64,000 nucleotides of DNA from Megaleporinus macrocephalus (GCA_021613375.1 CM038725.1:15995175-16059174); one strand, 5' to 3'; positions 47,495 through 58,873 are shown, counted from the stretch's first letter. A program made the numbers and translations. The notes: generated by a model not told the origin, from the sequence alone.

Positions 47495-49254
47495 TCACCC
47501 ACACGCCATACATGGCTCACTTCCTACATGGGAAAAGAGAAGAGTCCTGAGAATTGTACTCATCGATAAGCTGAAGAACTGGGCGCGTTTCCCACAGAAA
47601 ATGTTTAAACACTCCAGATCCTTATCCGCGATGAAAATCCTTGTGACAACTGTATCTCATCTACGTCTTAAACAAGCAAATTTCAGACATCAAGCACATC
47701 CTGGCTCATCATCTAAATTTGGAAGTGGAAAAATGAGCAAATTAGATTTTTCGCCAAACTCTCAGTTTAAGAGGCCATTAAGTTGTTGGATTTCTAGACG
47801 TTATCTGGAATGTTGGATTGATGCTTTTTCTTTTCTTTTAACTATATAAGTCCTTCTTTAAACAATCAGTGCAAAGCTTGAGAATCGAGAACGTCACTTT
47901 ATCCATGTGTTCACATTAGCAGGTGATAGATGAGCTGTTATTTCCTATGAAATAGGTGACCTGTAGCTGCAACTGAACTCAAATAAACAAGTGACAAGTT
48001 GAATTAGAGTTTTGTGAATGAAGTATGAAATCTAAATGACTGGTTGTTCAAGGACCAGCTTTTACCCAACAAACCTATTGTTCATATGAACAGTTCATCC
48101 CTTTTATTGGCACTGTCATATAGAATATTTAAAAGACAATTAAAATTATAAAAACTTGTAAACTTGTAGATCATATCTTAAACAAAATCATTACCAAGCA
48201 CTGTGCAAAAGTCAGAGTCTACTCTTAATTTATTTCATTTATATTTAAACAACCAAAAATGATATTTCTTTCGCCTTGCTTGTGCAAGTCTGTATTATAT
48301 ATCTATATTTTACTTAGAAAAATTGCTTTACAATGAATAGCATATACTTTATAGCTGTTGACTAAATGGATGGTGGTCTCTGACTTTTCCACAATACTCT
48401 TCTACAGTTTGGTGTGTACAGCCACATGCAGAGCTGATTACACCCACAAGAGCCAAACTGGAGATGACATTAATGGCTTACCGCTTCATAAGGGGAATGA
48501 ACAGTAGGTTTTAAAAAATAAAGTGCATTCGCTCAGAACATGCAGTTTAGTATGCACAATCATGTATACCATTCACCTCGTGCTGTTCAGAGCTAGTCCT
48601 GGCACAGCTGTGGTGCTGTTTGAGGGATTACTGATCAGGTCTACAAACTGCGCTAATAACATCTACTGATTTCAGCAGTCCAGACAGTGGCGCTCTGGTA
48701 AGTCAATGCAGCTGGAGTGTAGGAGTCAAGTCCACAGGCTGTAGTATGGAGGTGGGATGACAACCTGTCTCAGTTCAAACACACTCTCTCTAGCAGTTTC
48801 GCGCCACATATGCATTCGTCTGCCTTGTACTGGGAGGAGTGTTTTGGAATGGAGAAGGAGAAAAGCTAGACTGCTGCCTTTAATACTTATAGGAACTACA
48901 CAAATTTATTTCTACAGAAATTACTGAGATTTATTAAAAAGAAACATCTGAATATCAATGTATGACACTTGTTACTAGCCAGCCTACTTTACTCAGTTTG
49001 TATAATCTAAGAACAGTAACTCACAGTAAACAGATAACAGATTCAGGAACAGATTAACTTATTGTCAGTGTGAAAACTTTAACTCTATTTTTTGTTTTTA
49101 ATGAAAAATATTCTCTACTCATCTGAGAACACCAGCTACCCTTTACACTGCAGGAACATTTGATTTGTGGTCAAATCTATTTATACATTACATTTAAGAA
49201 CTTCCTTTATAAACGTATCATTTCAGAGTAATCAAAGAAAAATGTAACCTGTCT
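47495..49254 (+). repeat. recent two-piece duplicated segment (1760 bp)
   Basis: The segment equals 44117-44292 joined to about 45911-47494. This is what a tandem duplication of 44117-47494 (3378 bp) with a 1618 bp internal deletion would give. The junctions carry microhomology of three bases (tct) and two bases (ta). No sequence difference from the source was seen, so the event is very recent, polymorphic, or an assembly artefact. The frame spanning 47601-47849 is created by the junction and is not a gene. Confidence 0.92.
48199..48397. mobile_element. second copy of the 46439-46637 MITE
   Basis: It is identical by position and sequence to the upstream MITE at offset 1760. It was carried along by the duplication and did not transpose independently. 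Confidence 0.65.
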
Positions 49255-49790
49255 ATATATTCTGTCTATATTTCATTGCACTTTGTCTTTGCCTGCTTCT
49301 GTTGTGTAGCAACTGAATTTTCTACTGTAATTTGGATTATATTTACAATAATGTGTGTAATAATATGTGATAATGTGTTTAATTTGGAATTAGTGAAATG
49401 GCAATAAAGCTGAGTAGCATTCATATGTGTACAAATAAGTGTGAGTAAAGTCACAATATTTAAATACAATTTATAGCTACGCAATATGTATCACAATATT
49501 TTAAACAGTATTAAATTGGAAAAGACAAATGTGGCTCTGCGATGTGTTGAGCTGCTAGTGAACAATGGAGGGCAGGTGTGAAAGGGCAAAAGTGGGAAGT
49601 TTCTGTAGTGAAAAGTGTCCACAATGCTAGATGTGCTGGAATAAAATGAAAAGTACAATTACAGCTTTCTGCATATAAAAATAAGCACAACTTCCACAAT
49701 AAAAACACATTTATAGATTCTGATTTTCTTGCTTAATCACAATGATTTTTGAAAATCTCCATTTGCATTTTAATGTGCTTAAGCTCAACT

Positions 49791-50339
49791 ACTCGAGGTC
49801 AGAATTTGCTCTGGCGGTTAAACAATTAGAACGGAGTGGGTGACCTGACCAGTCAGTGCACACTGGCTCATCAGGAGGCGGGGCTTAAAGACACAGGAGC
49901 TCTAACAGAGCAGTTTAGACAGAGGGTGAATTTTTAATGTGTAAAATATTGTGTTTTGGGATATTTATAGCATGTAAATTGAATCCCATAAGCCCCCCCA
50001 TATTTATAGCTTTTGTTTAAATTTAATATTTGCTATTTTGACAAGGACACATGGCAATGGTACAATGGGCATTTAGGTATTTGTTAATATGCAGTTTCTT
50101 CAGTTACTACATTTACAGTTATTTGCAGATTCGTCAATTGGTCTTTTTTGGACCCATATCGTTCTACAATGTTCTGGAAGTACTAACATTACCACAGTGG
50201 AGTCAGAAAAGCATACATTAAGACATAATTTATTATAATAACATTAATATATCATGATATCACCCACATTTACACGAAGCTATCAGTATTTGTAAAATAG
50301 GACAAATCATTACGAATGTCTTTGGGCAGAAAAGAAATT
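49791..50339. other. AT-rich spacer
   Basis: Nothing recognised. A short GC-richer patch at about 49835-49890 has no assignable function. Confidence 0.5.
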
Positions 50340-51490
50340 CAGAAAGCCCAGTAAAAGCGTGCCTTACATGCATGTCAGACCAAACAGTGACATGGTAATT
50401 GTAGTCATCCAGGACGTATGGCAATTACATGTACCTCCACTGTGTAATAGAATCCTTACTGTACTGTAAGTAAGCGTTTCTGTTATTGTGGCGCATGCTT
50501 CCTCCAGCACTTTTCCTCCCTCTGTCCCAGCCAGCTGCTGCCAGTCAGGAAAGACAGGAGCGCCTGGCTTTGTTGGTTTAGTGGAGCCCACCCGCCTGAG
50601 CCCCCCTGGAGACTACAGGTCCTCCACAGCCTCGCAACAGTCTGCTCCACTTGGCTGCGCAGGCAATCTGTTTTCTATATTACTAGCTGGTATCACTGTA
50701 CTATGCACTATAAAACAGCAATTGAGCAGGAAATTAAGTTAGGGGATCGGTATTTGGCAGCGGCGAAGCGCTCCGTGGTCTTCCCCTCTGCATACAAGGA
50801 TCATTAAATAGCACAGAAGTTTCTTGATAAATTTCCGCCGTTTCTTTCTCATCCCGCCCCCCCCCCCCCCCCCCCAACCACTACGTCTACGGTTGCTGTA
50901 TTTTCTTTTTTTCCCCCGTTTCTGTCAGTACGTATGAGGAAACAAAACATCCTAATGGGTATTTGAACAGCTTGAGATGTGTCGGCCTGGGAACTCACTT
51001 CGCTGTGACAGAGACTTTAAACATCGCAGTAGCTAAATATGGAACATATCTCTCTCTCGCTTTTTCTCTGTGAATGGCTTTCCTCTACACAAACAAACAG
51101 AGGACACTGTCTCTAAACTAAGCTCCTTTTGGATTAACAGATGTGGAGCATCCGGTTTTTTTTCTCCCCCCCTTTACCTCACTCTCACTCTGTCTCCCCC
51201 TCACTTCCTTTCCATCCTCCCATCTCTCTTTATACCATTTGTTTTTCTCTCTCCATCTCTCCCACCTCCTTTAGCTCCAGTTTCCATTAGCCAGAGTGAG
51301 TGCGGCCTGGCTTCAGCGTGCATGGTGTTGGCATGGTGAGTGACAGCATGCGGGCTGAGGGAAATGCAGCCCGTTCCGAGCAGTTCATCACTCACCTCGC
51401 AAGCTCTGAAGCGCTAGAATTGGGTTTAGGAGGCTGTTTCCTCTGCAACGAGCGACTGACACTCAATCACCGATGCGGTGCAATGCTGTC
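50340..51490. promoter_or_regulatory. GC-richer block with pyrimidine tracts, candidate regulatory DNA
   Basis: The stretch 50480-50760 is GC-rich with a plus-strand frame (50488-50742) whose opposite strand is also open, and no domain. 50857-50875 is a C run. 51140-51280 is a long CT-rich tract that generates spurious frames (51070-51339). A regulatory or promoter-like block is possible; no exon is called. Confidence 0.3.
50857..50875 (+). repeat. poly(C) run
   Basis: Nineteen consecutive C residues. Such runs are prone to sequencing length error and to slippage. Confidence 0.9.
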
Positions 51491-51633
51491 ATAACAGCAG
51501 AACATTTTACGTAGGGTAGAACTCAACATAGTGACAAAGTTCCAGTAGCTCAGCCTGGTTGAAAAAAAATCTAAATATTTCTTTATATCTCGTTTTATTC
51601 ACATTATGGTGCACTATATACATTTTCTTTTGC

Positions 51634-51665
<32 letters not shown>

Positions 51666-51666
51666 A
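51634..51666 (+). repeat. (TAAA)n microsatellite
   Basis: About eight AAAT units, ending in an imperfect ataataat. Confidence 0.92.
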
Positions 51667-51808
51667 ATTTAATAATCCTCAGGTCAGATTTCATGTTTTA
51701 GGCTTTATGCTAAAATCTCAAAAGCAAAATGATATTATATTATGACAATAACAGGGTGGTGTCTGCCACTGGTCTGTGCAAATGTGTGCTCACTCAGCTA
51801 ATTCCACC

Positions 51809-51809
<1 letters not shown>

Positions 51810-51900
<91 letters not shown>
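51810..51900 (+). repeat. (TA)n microsatellite
   Basis: About 45 TA units, one of the longest pure arrays in the window. The frame 51729-51920 is an artefact of this array. Confidence 0.97.
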
Positions 51901-51904
<4 letters not shown>

Positions 51905-52448
51905 CTGTTGTTATTGTTAATGATGTTCGGCTTGGATTCTACTGCAGTCACCAGATTCTTCCACTTGAGCTTTCATTACAAAATGTTCTTCCACATATTG
52001 AAAATCCCAATTTTTTTCACTCTTTCTTCTTGTTAAATGATGCACAGAGAAGCTCCCTCTAGTGGAGAAGAATTAGACTGCTAAACATGCATGAGTTACA
52101 AAATCACATCCATGTACTTTATGTAAGAAAACCTGTATCTGTGGTATTTTATTTATTTATTTGTGTTTTTTTTATTTTATGACTTATTATTAGGGGCTTA
52201 AACTGTGTAGAGAAAAAAAAAAAGAATTTACTCTACCAACACGATGATTGACGAGGTTAGAATGCACTGTCAGGGCAGTGTTAATTCTTCATCCTTTCAT
52301 GTTGGATTGATTTGACTGTACACTGACTTACTATTGCCTCTTAAATTAAAACATACGATTATGAGACAGGACGGACTGGGGCTAGCTGGTTAGCATGTAA
52401 TATGAAACATATCTCTGAAACATGATACATAGACGTTACTGATAAAAG
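51901..52448. other. AT-rich spacer
   Basis: Nothing recognised apart from short A or T runs. Confidence 0.5.

Positions 52449-52473
<25 letters not shown>
52449..52473 (+). repeat. poly(T) tract
   Basis: Twenty-five consecutive T. No retroposon body was identified on the minus strand. Confidence 0.9.
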
Positions 52474-52479
<6 letters not shown>

Positions 52480-52725
52480 TGCTGATAATTTCAGTTTAAA
52501 ATTTAAAATGTTTTAAACTAAACTTATCATATATTGCTCCTGTAACAATACACTGGAATAACACATATACCTGCTATTTTATTTGATTAAAAATGAAAAC
52601 ACTGCCTTGGAAGCATCATCAGGTTACTTGTCACATTAGCCCTCATGCACTTCTGTATTATTCTACTGTGAGTACAATGCCAAATCACTGGTTTATTCAA
52701 TTTTATTTTCTAATTACAAACATAT

Positions 52726-53034
52726 TACTGTATGCAAAAGTTTTACAACACTTGGTCAATTGATATGCCTTGTTCAATTTCTAAGTGAAAACAAACACAC
52801 CCTCTGCAAGGAACAAACATGTCTCTTTTTTCTGCTAATTTTAGTGTGCATTTTCTATTTGTTTGCTGAACTTAACTGAGCATTTTACTGAAAATAAAAA
52901 GCAAATAAACAGTAACTGGGCATTATAATGTGCAGAAATGTGTTCTCCAGAGGATGTGTTCACTTCTCCACAATTAAAATGTCATCAAAACATGCTACTG
53001 GATTGGTGCACCTACATTTTTATATATGAGTGTA
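52726..53034. mobile_element. Tc1/mariner-type MITE
   Basis: The left end tactgtatgcaaaagtttta (52726-52745) and the right end tgcacctacatttttatata (53007-53026), followed by tgagtgta, are imperfect inverted versions of the fish 'tatgcaaaagtttaggtgcac' type. The interior has no transposase frame. Boundaries are approximate to a few bases. Confidence 0.5.
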
Positions 53035-53139
53035 AACACTGAGTACAGTTCCGGAAGGCCTTCTTTTCTGGGATTATGGAATTTGCATGGTAAAACATCT
53101 CATACTGTGCAGAATGGCTTGTTTCATGTTTATTCTAAT

Positions 53140-53443
53140 GCTGCATTTACATTATGAGAGTACATGCTCAACGACCCGATGTTCCATAGCTTTTACTGGA
53201 GTGGGTACAGAAAATTTGGCTTGCGCGCTGCCTCAGTATGCCCAACTTTTGCTTTCGACCATGGCGGTGGATTGTTGTGGGAGCCATAGACGGTGAACAT
53301 CTCATTATACATTATACAATAACATACAACAAAATATTCAGCATCCCTCTGCATTTCACCACCTTATCTAAAGCTCTCCTCTGATAACCATCCATGATGC
53401 GTTACAGCTGTAAGGCAACATTTGAACAACATGTAAATGCAGC
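53140..53443 (+). mobile_element. MITE with gctgcatttac ends
   Basis: gctgcatttac at 53140-53150 is the exact inverse of gtaaatgcagc at 53433-53443. The interior matches the minus strand of 58626-58873, so it is a dispersed family. The translated shadow (QYAQLLLS, CGSHRR) is shared by both copies but broken, and the element is taken as non-coding. The superfamily is not assigned, and no clear target duplication was seen. Confidence 0.7.
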
Positions 53444-53449
53444 ACCAAT

Positions 53450-54340
53450 ATTTTGAATATATTTATTATTTGCTACAAACATATCCTACACGGTATATTT
53501 GCAGATAATCTCAATCAGCACCGCAGCGTTGTCTTGCTGCTTGCTTGCAGCTCAAGCATTCCTCCTGTTACATCTCTATCAACCTTCTCCCTTTTTAATG
53601 CCACATGTTCAAACACTATCTGAACACTGCAAGCCTTTTCCTCATTACAAAAGCAAGTGTTTTCACTCCAGTAATTGCTCGCGTTAATGATGCTAATTAA
53701 TACATTATCTTGCATTTTCACTCAGAGAGATAACTCAGCCTTAATTGAGTGGAAGGACAAATGAACAGTGTGTGTGGATTTGAAGCGAAAAAACTTCAAA
53801 ACGACACACATGTGGAATCCACAAGTAGATCACAAACCTCATCTCTGCCAATCTGAGAAAGCTAAAATGTGTTTCTTTTATTAACTCCTTAATCATGAAC
53901 CTAATTACCATTGTAATAATTAACTTCCAATTCCAATTTTTTTTGTGGAAATACGATTTGTCACATTCTAATTAGGCTGAAAAGGTAATAAAATGGCCTA
54001 GATCTCCAACTATTAATGAAAAGTATTCATAGATCATATTCATTCTAGTAAAGTCTCCTTAGTGTGTCTTTGTGACTGCTTAAGTGACTTTCAAGGTGAA
54101 AAAGAGTGGCAAGCGCAGAGTACGCAGAGGTGAGGCGGAAAAGCAAACATTTCAAAATGCATAAATAGGATCCGTATAATATGATCCGTGTCGGGACATG
54201 CACTGCAACGCTAGATATCTGTTATCATATCAAAGTTCGCAAATCTGCCTGTCGTTTTTTGTGCCATCAGTGATGTAGCAGGTAAGAGCTTATGGCTGAT
54301 GCTGGAAATGTGAGAGAACCCACACATAATGACAGCCTGC
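53450..54340. promoter_or_regulatory. strong candidate conserved noncoding block
   Basis: Dense in homeodomain-type cores: gatgctaattaatac near 53688-53702, cagccttaattgagtgg near 53735-53751, ttaactccttaatcatgaac (53880-53899), ctaattaccattgtaataat (53900-53919) and ctaattaggc near 53969-53978. It then passes into CpG-bearing sequence to about 54340. No repeat signature was recognised. The short frames at its left edge (53499-53687 plus, 53515-53721 minus) overlap on opposite strands. Enhancer function is inferred. Confidence 0.48.
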
Positions 54341-54372
54341 ACTGTGCCTTGGTGTCTTAGTCGCCATTCAAA

Positions 54373-54375
<3 letters not shown>

Positions 54376-54437
<62 letters not shown>
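54376..54437 (+). repeat. (TA)n microsatellite
   Basis: About 31 TA units, starting at aagtttatata and ending at tatatggaag. Confidence 0.96.
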
Positions 54438-54439
<2 letters not shown>

Positions 54440-54961
54440 AAGACCAAGTTTTCCATACTTTTTCTAAAATAAGTAGAATAAGTTTTGTTTTGGGTGTAAA
54501 CATTTTACAATTTCAAACATTTTAAACATTTCAAAACACCCCACTCGCTCACAGCTCATACAGTCCACATATAGAAACTAAGCTACTAAAACAACCTGCT
54601 TTGAGTTTGAAGCCATCAGTTTTTCCACCCAGTCTACAAATACATGTTATATTTAATATGATTCAAAACTGTGTTGACCATGACTGGACTATCTGGACTG
54701 TGAGTCGATCAGAGAGCTGAAAACTGGACTGTACACATACCACAAGATAATTGTTTATGACCACTTTCAATAATCCCTCTGAGGAGTGAACCAACCATGG
54801 AATTTACTACATTACACTAAAGTCTGGACAAGGCATTAGAGGTTGAGGTGAAAAACAAGGTGTAGGGAACCACCGGGATGCCACTTCACCTCCTGAATAT
54901 ACAAGTAAGAGAGAACGAGGAAAAGAAATGAAGCTTGTAGGCTGCTACCTCTCAATCCAAT
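54438..54961. other. intergenic spacer
   Basis: No feature recognised. The minus-strand frames that extend out of the CA array are artefacts. Confidence 0.5.
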
Positions 54962-55005
<44 letters not shown>

Positions 55006-55006
55006 C
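54962..55006 (+). repeat. (CA)n-(TA)n microsatellite
   Basis: About 16 CA units from 54967, followed by a short atatata stretch. Confidence 0.95.
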
Positions 55007-55009
55007 AAC

Positions 55010-55430
55010 CTCTAGTGCCTCCAGGCCCCACGAGTGCATCCAGCCAGTAGAGATAAGGAGGCAAACAGGGGATAAATCCCAGCAGAAGCAGGGGCTTGAC
55101 GGACAGACAGGCCACCATTAACAATGCCCGGGCTTGTGAGAGCACAGCGAGCGCGCTGATGGAGAGATACCCTGGCATTTGGCGGCAGTAAGAAGTGGCC
55201 CTTAAAGATTTCACACTTCCAATTTCTTTGAATTATCAGCCATCTCCTGCCTGTCACTCAACGTGACTGGTTAGAGATGCCAAAGCCAGGTCAAGCCTGG
55301 CCAGCTTATTGACAAAGCAATCCAGAGGTGATGTAGCACGATCTGATAAAGCAGCAGCGCAGCGGGCCAGGACAACCAGCTACAGCAAGCAGCCAGGACA
55401 ACGTCCAGTTAACCAGAGAGGACAATGCCT
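55010..55430. promoter_or_regulatory. candidate conserved noncoding block
   Basis: Complex sequence after the CA array, with ttctttgaattatcagccat (near 55224-55243) and gcctgtcactcaacg. Minus-strand frames (54945-55214, 55012-55257) overlap in two registers with no domain. Weak regulatory inference. Confidence 0.33.
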
Positions 55431-56232
55431 AATTATCACAGTCCAAGACAGTCCAAAACAGTAAATCCCCTCCAATGGAATTTCATTTTATAGTATTATG
55501 CCATGTTTGGTAAGCAACTCATACACATGTGTGGTTCAGTTCATATAGATAGTACGTATGTAGACATATCACTGGTATCATAACAAAATCATGAATCTCC
55601 AGAACAGTAACAATTTGTAACCGTTTTCATGTTTATATCACAATGCAAAGGTCAACTGGCATTTTTTAATTATGTCCTTAATTATAAGACATAAGCTCTT
55701 GAAATACCAAAGATACAGGTCACTAAAATCATGCTGTAGAACAGTAGAAATCATCTCAACAGCAAACAACAGCCAAGTAAAATCATTAATTTTATGTTAT
55801 TACCATAACACTTTCACCTACCTAAGACTGGTCCACAGAGAGAAAGAGCTACATGGCATATGCCATAAAGCATGAAGCACTGTCACTATCCAAAGAAAAA
55901 CAAGTATCTCTAAGATAGTAACTTTACAGCAGAGGTCAAAAACATTCTTAACTGCTTTTGTCCTCTGCTTAACTTAAATGTGTCCTCCTAACTTAAATGT
56001 AAGTTAATGTAAAGAGATTTTACTCAAAGCAATTCCAGAGCATTTCTATTGGTCCAGGGTCAAAATAGCTGTGCTAACCAACTAACAACAACCAAAGCAA
56101 AATTCAGGTGGTGACCAACAGGAAAACAACTGTTTGTGTCATGTAGCCTTAATAACAGATACCCTACAGTACATGGGCCACCAAGTTTACCAAGGTTACA
56201 GATGGGATCATTAAAATAAAATAAAATGTACC
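55431..56232. other. intergenic DNA, nothing recognised
   Basis: AT-rich spacer with one domain-free plus-strand frame (55672-55875). Confidence 0.5.
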
Positions 56233-56363
56233 CTGTACAAAAGTTTCACATGTCATGCTTTGTTCCAATTGTTAAATCTACCACATAAATAAATGTGCTC
56301 TAACTTTATTCCTTGTTGAATATTAACACTTAAAAACAATGTAATTAGACTTTTGCATAACAG
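56233..56363. mobile_element. short Tc1/mariner-type MITE
   Basis: The left end ctgtacaaaagtttcac (56233-56249) and the right end gtaattagacttttgcataacag (last bases 56347-56363) are inverted versions of the 'ctgt..caaaagt' fish MITE terminus. Only 131 bp remain. Confidence 0.45.
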
Positions 56364-57304
56364 AAGAGCTATGACACTGTTAACTGATAACTGATAATCT
56401 TAACTAATAGCCTGTAAAAATCTGCTTGATCAAAACAACAGAGACTGGGAAGTGTAAGAATTTTACACTAGTGCAAAATATTGAGAGCAAAAGATTTCTA
56501 ACTGGAATCAATGGCAGTTATGTGCAGCAGGTTTGGCCAAGAAGCTAACCTTGTCTTCTTATGTGTATCAGCATTAGAGAATAGCTAACTGGTTTACAAA
56601 ATGGAGAGAAAAGTACATATATCACCTCATTCAGGATGTCTGAACTGTCAAGGAGCCACCATATACACCATCTACGTTTTTGAGGGGGTCACAGCGCAAA
56701 GCCATTGCACATAAAGCTATTACATAGCAATTCAGAATTCAGCCATGAAGCAGGTGTGGTTGATAAGGTGGTATTCTCATCGCCAAGGCAAAATGCATTT
56801 TAATGAACTACTCCACCTGTTGCCCTCCATAAGCTTTAACTGTCCATATGTTTCTCTGCTTCTTTTAGCTTTTTCTCAATAGTTCGCCTCAACATTTTTA
56901 TTCCTCTTCTGCTTCTATTTCTCTTTAACTCTTCTCCCTTTGTCCCATTCTTATTATCTCTCTCTTTCTCTCTTTCTCTCCCACCTCCTGCCCGTACCCC
57001 CACGGGTCTGTAGCCTCACCTCATCCATGTAGTCAGGCTGATTCTATCAGACTGCTTGACAGAATTAGACATATTCTTTTCCAGAGAGTGGGGAATTAAT
57101 TTCTACATGTGCCTTGCACTGCTGACCTTCCAATCATCTCTCTCTCCTTTCGTACGATTTCTCCGTTTCATCCACTCCTCTTCTTTCCTCACTCTACTTC
57201 TCTCGGTGTGTAATGGACAGTGATTAGAATTACCTTCTTCCTTTCTTTCCCTCTGAAAGATTATTGGTGCTAGAAAGGAAACTGAAGACCACTCAAATGC
57301 ACAT
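56364..57304. other. intergenic DNA with pyrimidine-rich tracts
   Basis: CT-rich stretches near 56940-56990 and 57130-57260. 57005-57130 is more complex and could be a weak conserved element (ggggaattaatttctacatg near 57090-57109). No gene was recognised. Confidence 0.45.
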
Positions 57305-57613
57305 TTACAAGTGAAGGTGGATCTGAGGGAGTTTTATGAGCCGTTTAAAGGATGTGTTATTTAAATGAAACAGATACAGGAGAGAAAGGTATTGGTTGGC
57401 AGAGAGTTTGGATGGCACTGGTTTAAATTTAGGGCCGGTGGGAGGATCTTTCACAAGAATATAACAGAAAAAAGTTTGACTTCTCAAGCAGTATTCATCC
57501 ATTTTGTCAAGAGCCATTCCCTGATCTATTAAAGCAGAAACAACTTTTGTTAACTTTTGTGACTTTTTCAAAACATGTAACGTGATGAAAGACGCCCAAC
57601 CTTTCACGTACAA
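57305..57613 (-). pseudogene. minus-strand open frame, possible decayed coding remnant
   Basis: A 102-codon frame with protein-like wording at residues about 17-60 (KSQKLTKVVSALIDQGMALD, then KMDEYCLRSQTFF and LVKDPPTGPKFKPVPS). I recognise no family. It lies about 290 bp downstream, on the same strand, of the frame at 57904-58218. The two together may be pieces of one degraded gene or retrotransposed copy. There is no splice or poly(A) signal that settles it. Chance remains quite possible. Confidence 0.2.
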
Positions 57614-57903
57614 TATGATTTGAGACGTGAGGTTAGTTAATGTTAGCTAGTGTAAGGTAAGCACACAGTTGTGTCCTGATGGGGGCTGGTTGGAACATGT
57701 CTCAGTTTGCCTAAATGTACAGCTAATTGTCATGCTTACATATTATAGTATATAACGGATGCATACTTAACAGCATACTTAAGCTAGGCCCTATCCAACG
57801 GGTTTTATGGCTGTGTGCTCAGGAGCCCAAGCCACTTGGTGCCCAATGCGTAGGCCTATGCAAGTAATTATGAGAAAATCTAAACAGATGTTCCTGTCAC
57901 AAG

Positions 57904-58218
57904 TCAAAACTTTACTAGCAGAACAGCAAAAAAAATATTTTCAACTTCGCGGGCAGTCAAAATCCTGATGTCTACGTGTTCCCTAAACGTCCGCTTCATT
58001 TTCTCCTTCAATCGCTGCTCAGTAACCGTTCCACTACTCATTGAATCAGTGAGGCTTTCAGTCGAGCTGTATATGAATCTCTGGATATTCGGAAGATCTG
58101 CCACCAGTTCTGTAAAAGCAGGACCCAATACTTCGACAGAGGGGAAGATACAAAAACAAACAAAAATAAATATATCAGTCATGGCTGCGCCTGCAGTGAT
58201 CTGCAAACTGTCCACCAT
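57904..58218 (-). pseudogene. minus-strand open frame, possible terminal exon or pseudogene
   Basis: From about 58130 downward the frame reads LGPAFTELVADLPNIQRFIY, then SSTESLTDSMSSGTVTEQRL and KEKMKRTFREHVDIRILTAR, with a charged C-terminal third typical of real protein. Just upstream on that strand is a plausible acceptor: a T-rich tract, cttcccctctgtcgaag, ending at 58131. The first residues (MTDIFIFVCFCIFP) would then be intron. The frame ends at a TGA at 57904-57906. The opposite strand is open as well (57968-58273). No family was recognised and no poly(A) signal was seen within 300 bp downstream. Confidence 0.25.
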
Positions 58219-58625
58219 AAAGGTAAAACAGAAAGTGGAAAAAGGAACATTTGAAATGGCTGCTGTTGCCTAATGCTATAGCTTAGGATGCATGATTATT
58301 TGGGTTAACATTTTCATTGTTATGTAGGCCAATCTCTCAGTTGTCTGGCTTTATTTTTGTCCCCTTCATTTATGAAGATTATGAATTAAGAAGTGCTGCA
58401 CTGGTCGTTGAGTTTCTGTTGACCTGTGTTCTTGTTCTTTTTCCTCTGACTACAGCATATTAGAATATGATAGGATAATGACTGCACTGCTGTCAACAAC
58501 TGACTATAACTTAATCGTGCCATAATGAGAAAAATACTTTGTATAGATTATACCTTGCGAGTGTCTTTATACAATCAGTGAATAAACAAATAAAAAATAT
58601 TACTTCTATCAATATAAACAAATAA
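58219..58625. other. AT-rich spacer
   Basis: No feature recognised. Confidence 0.5.
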
Positions 58626-58873
58626 TGGTTATCAGAGGAGAGCTTTAGATAAGGTAATGAAATGCAAAGGGATGCTGAATATTTTGTATATTACCACATA
58701 ATGTATAATGGGATGTTCAGCATCTATGGCTCCCAAAACAATCCACCAGCACGGCTGACAGCAAAAGTTGGGCATACTGATGCAGTACGCTAGCCAAAAT
58801 CTCTGTAGCCGCTCCAGTGAAAACAATGGAGCATTGGGCCATGGACCATGGACTGTCATAATGTAAATGCAAA
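58626..58873 (-). mobile_element. inverted, partial copy of the 53140-53443 MITE
   Basis: Read on the minus strand, it follows 53140-53390 closely: gcatttacattatgacag, then cagtatgcccaacttttgct, ggattgttttgggagccat and gctctcctctgataacca. The final 50 bases and the second terminal repeat are lost. The frames 58632-58859 and 58717-58908 are shadows of this repeat. Confidence 0.72.

Larger units (their letters stand above)
47154..49790 (+). repeat. older repeat copy E2, interrupted by the recent duplication
   Basis: The E2 sequence runs 47154-47494 and resumes at 49255-49790. Between them sits the 1760 bp duplicated segment, whose own right end repeats 47154-47494 again at 48914-49254. Comparison with E1 shows that tct at 47492-47494 was once followed directly by the sequence now at 49255. 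Confidence 0.85.

Noticed and set aside
47601..47849. 82-codon frame inside the duplicated segment
   Set aside because: It exists only because the duplication joins 44292 to about 45909. Its two halves are in unrelated sequence and neither has a domain.
53087..53296. Conserved-looking peptide shared with 58717-58908 (minus)
   Set aside because: The similarity comes from two copies of a 300 bp inverted-repeat element at DNA level, including outside the frames. It does not indicate a protein family.
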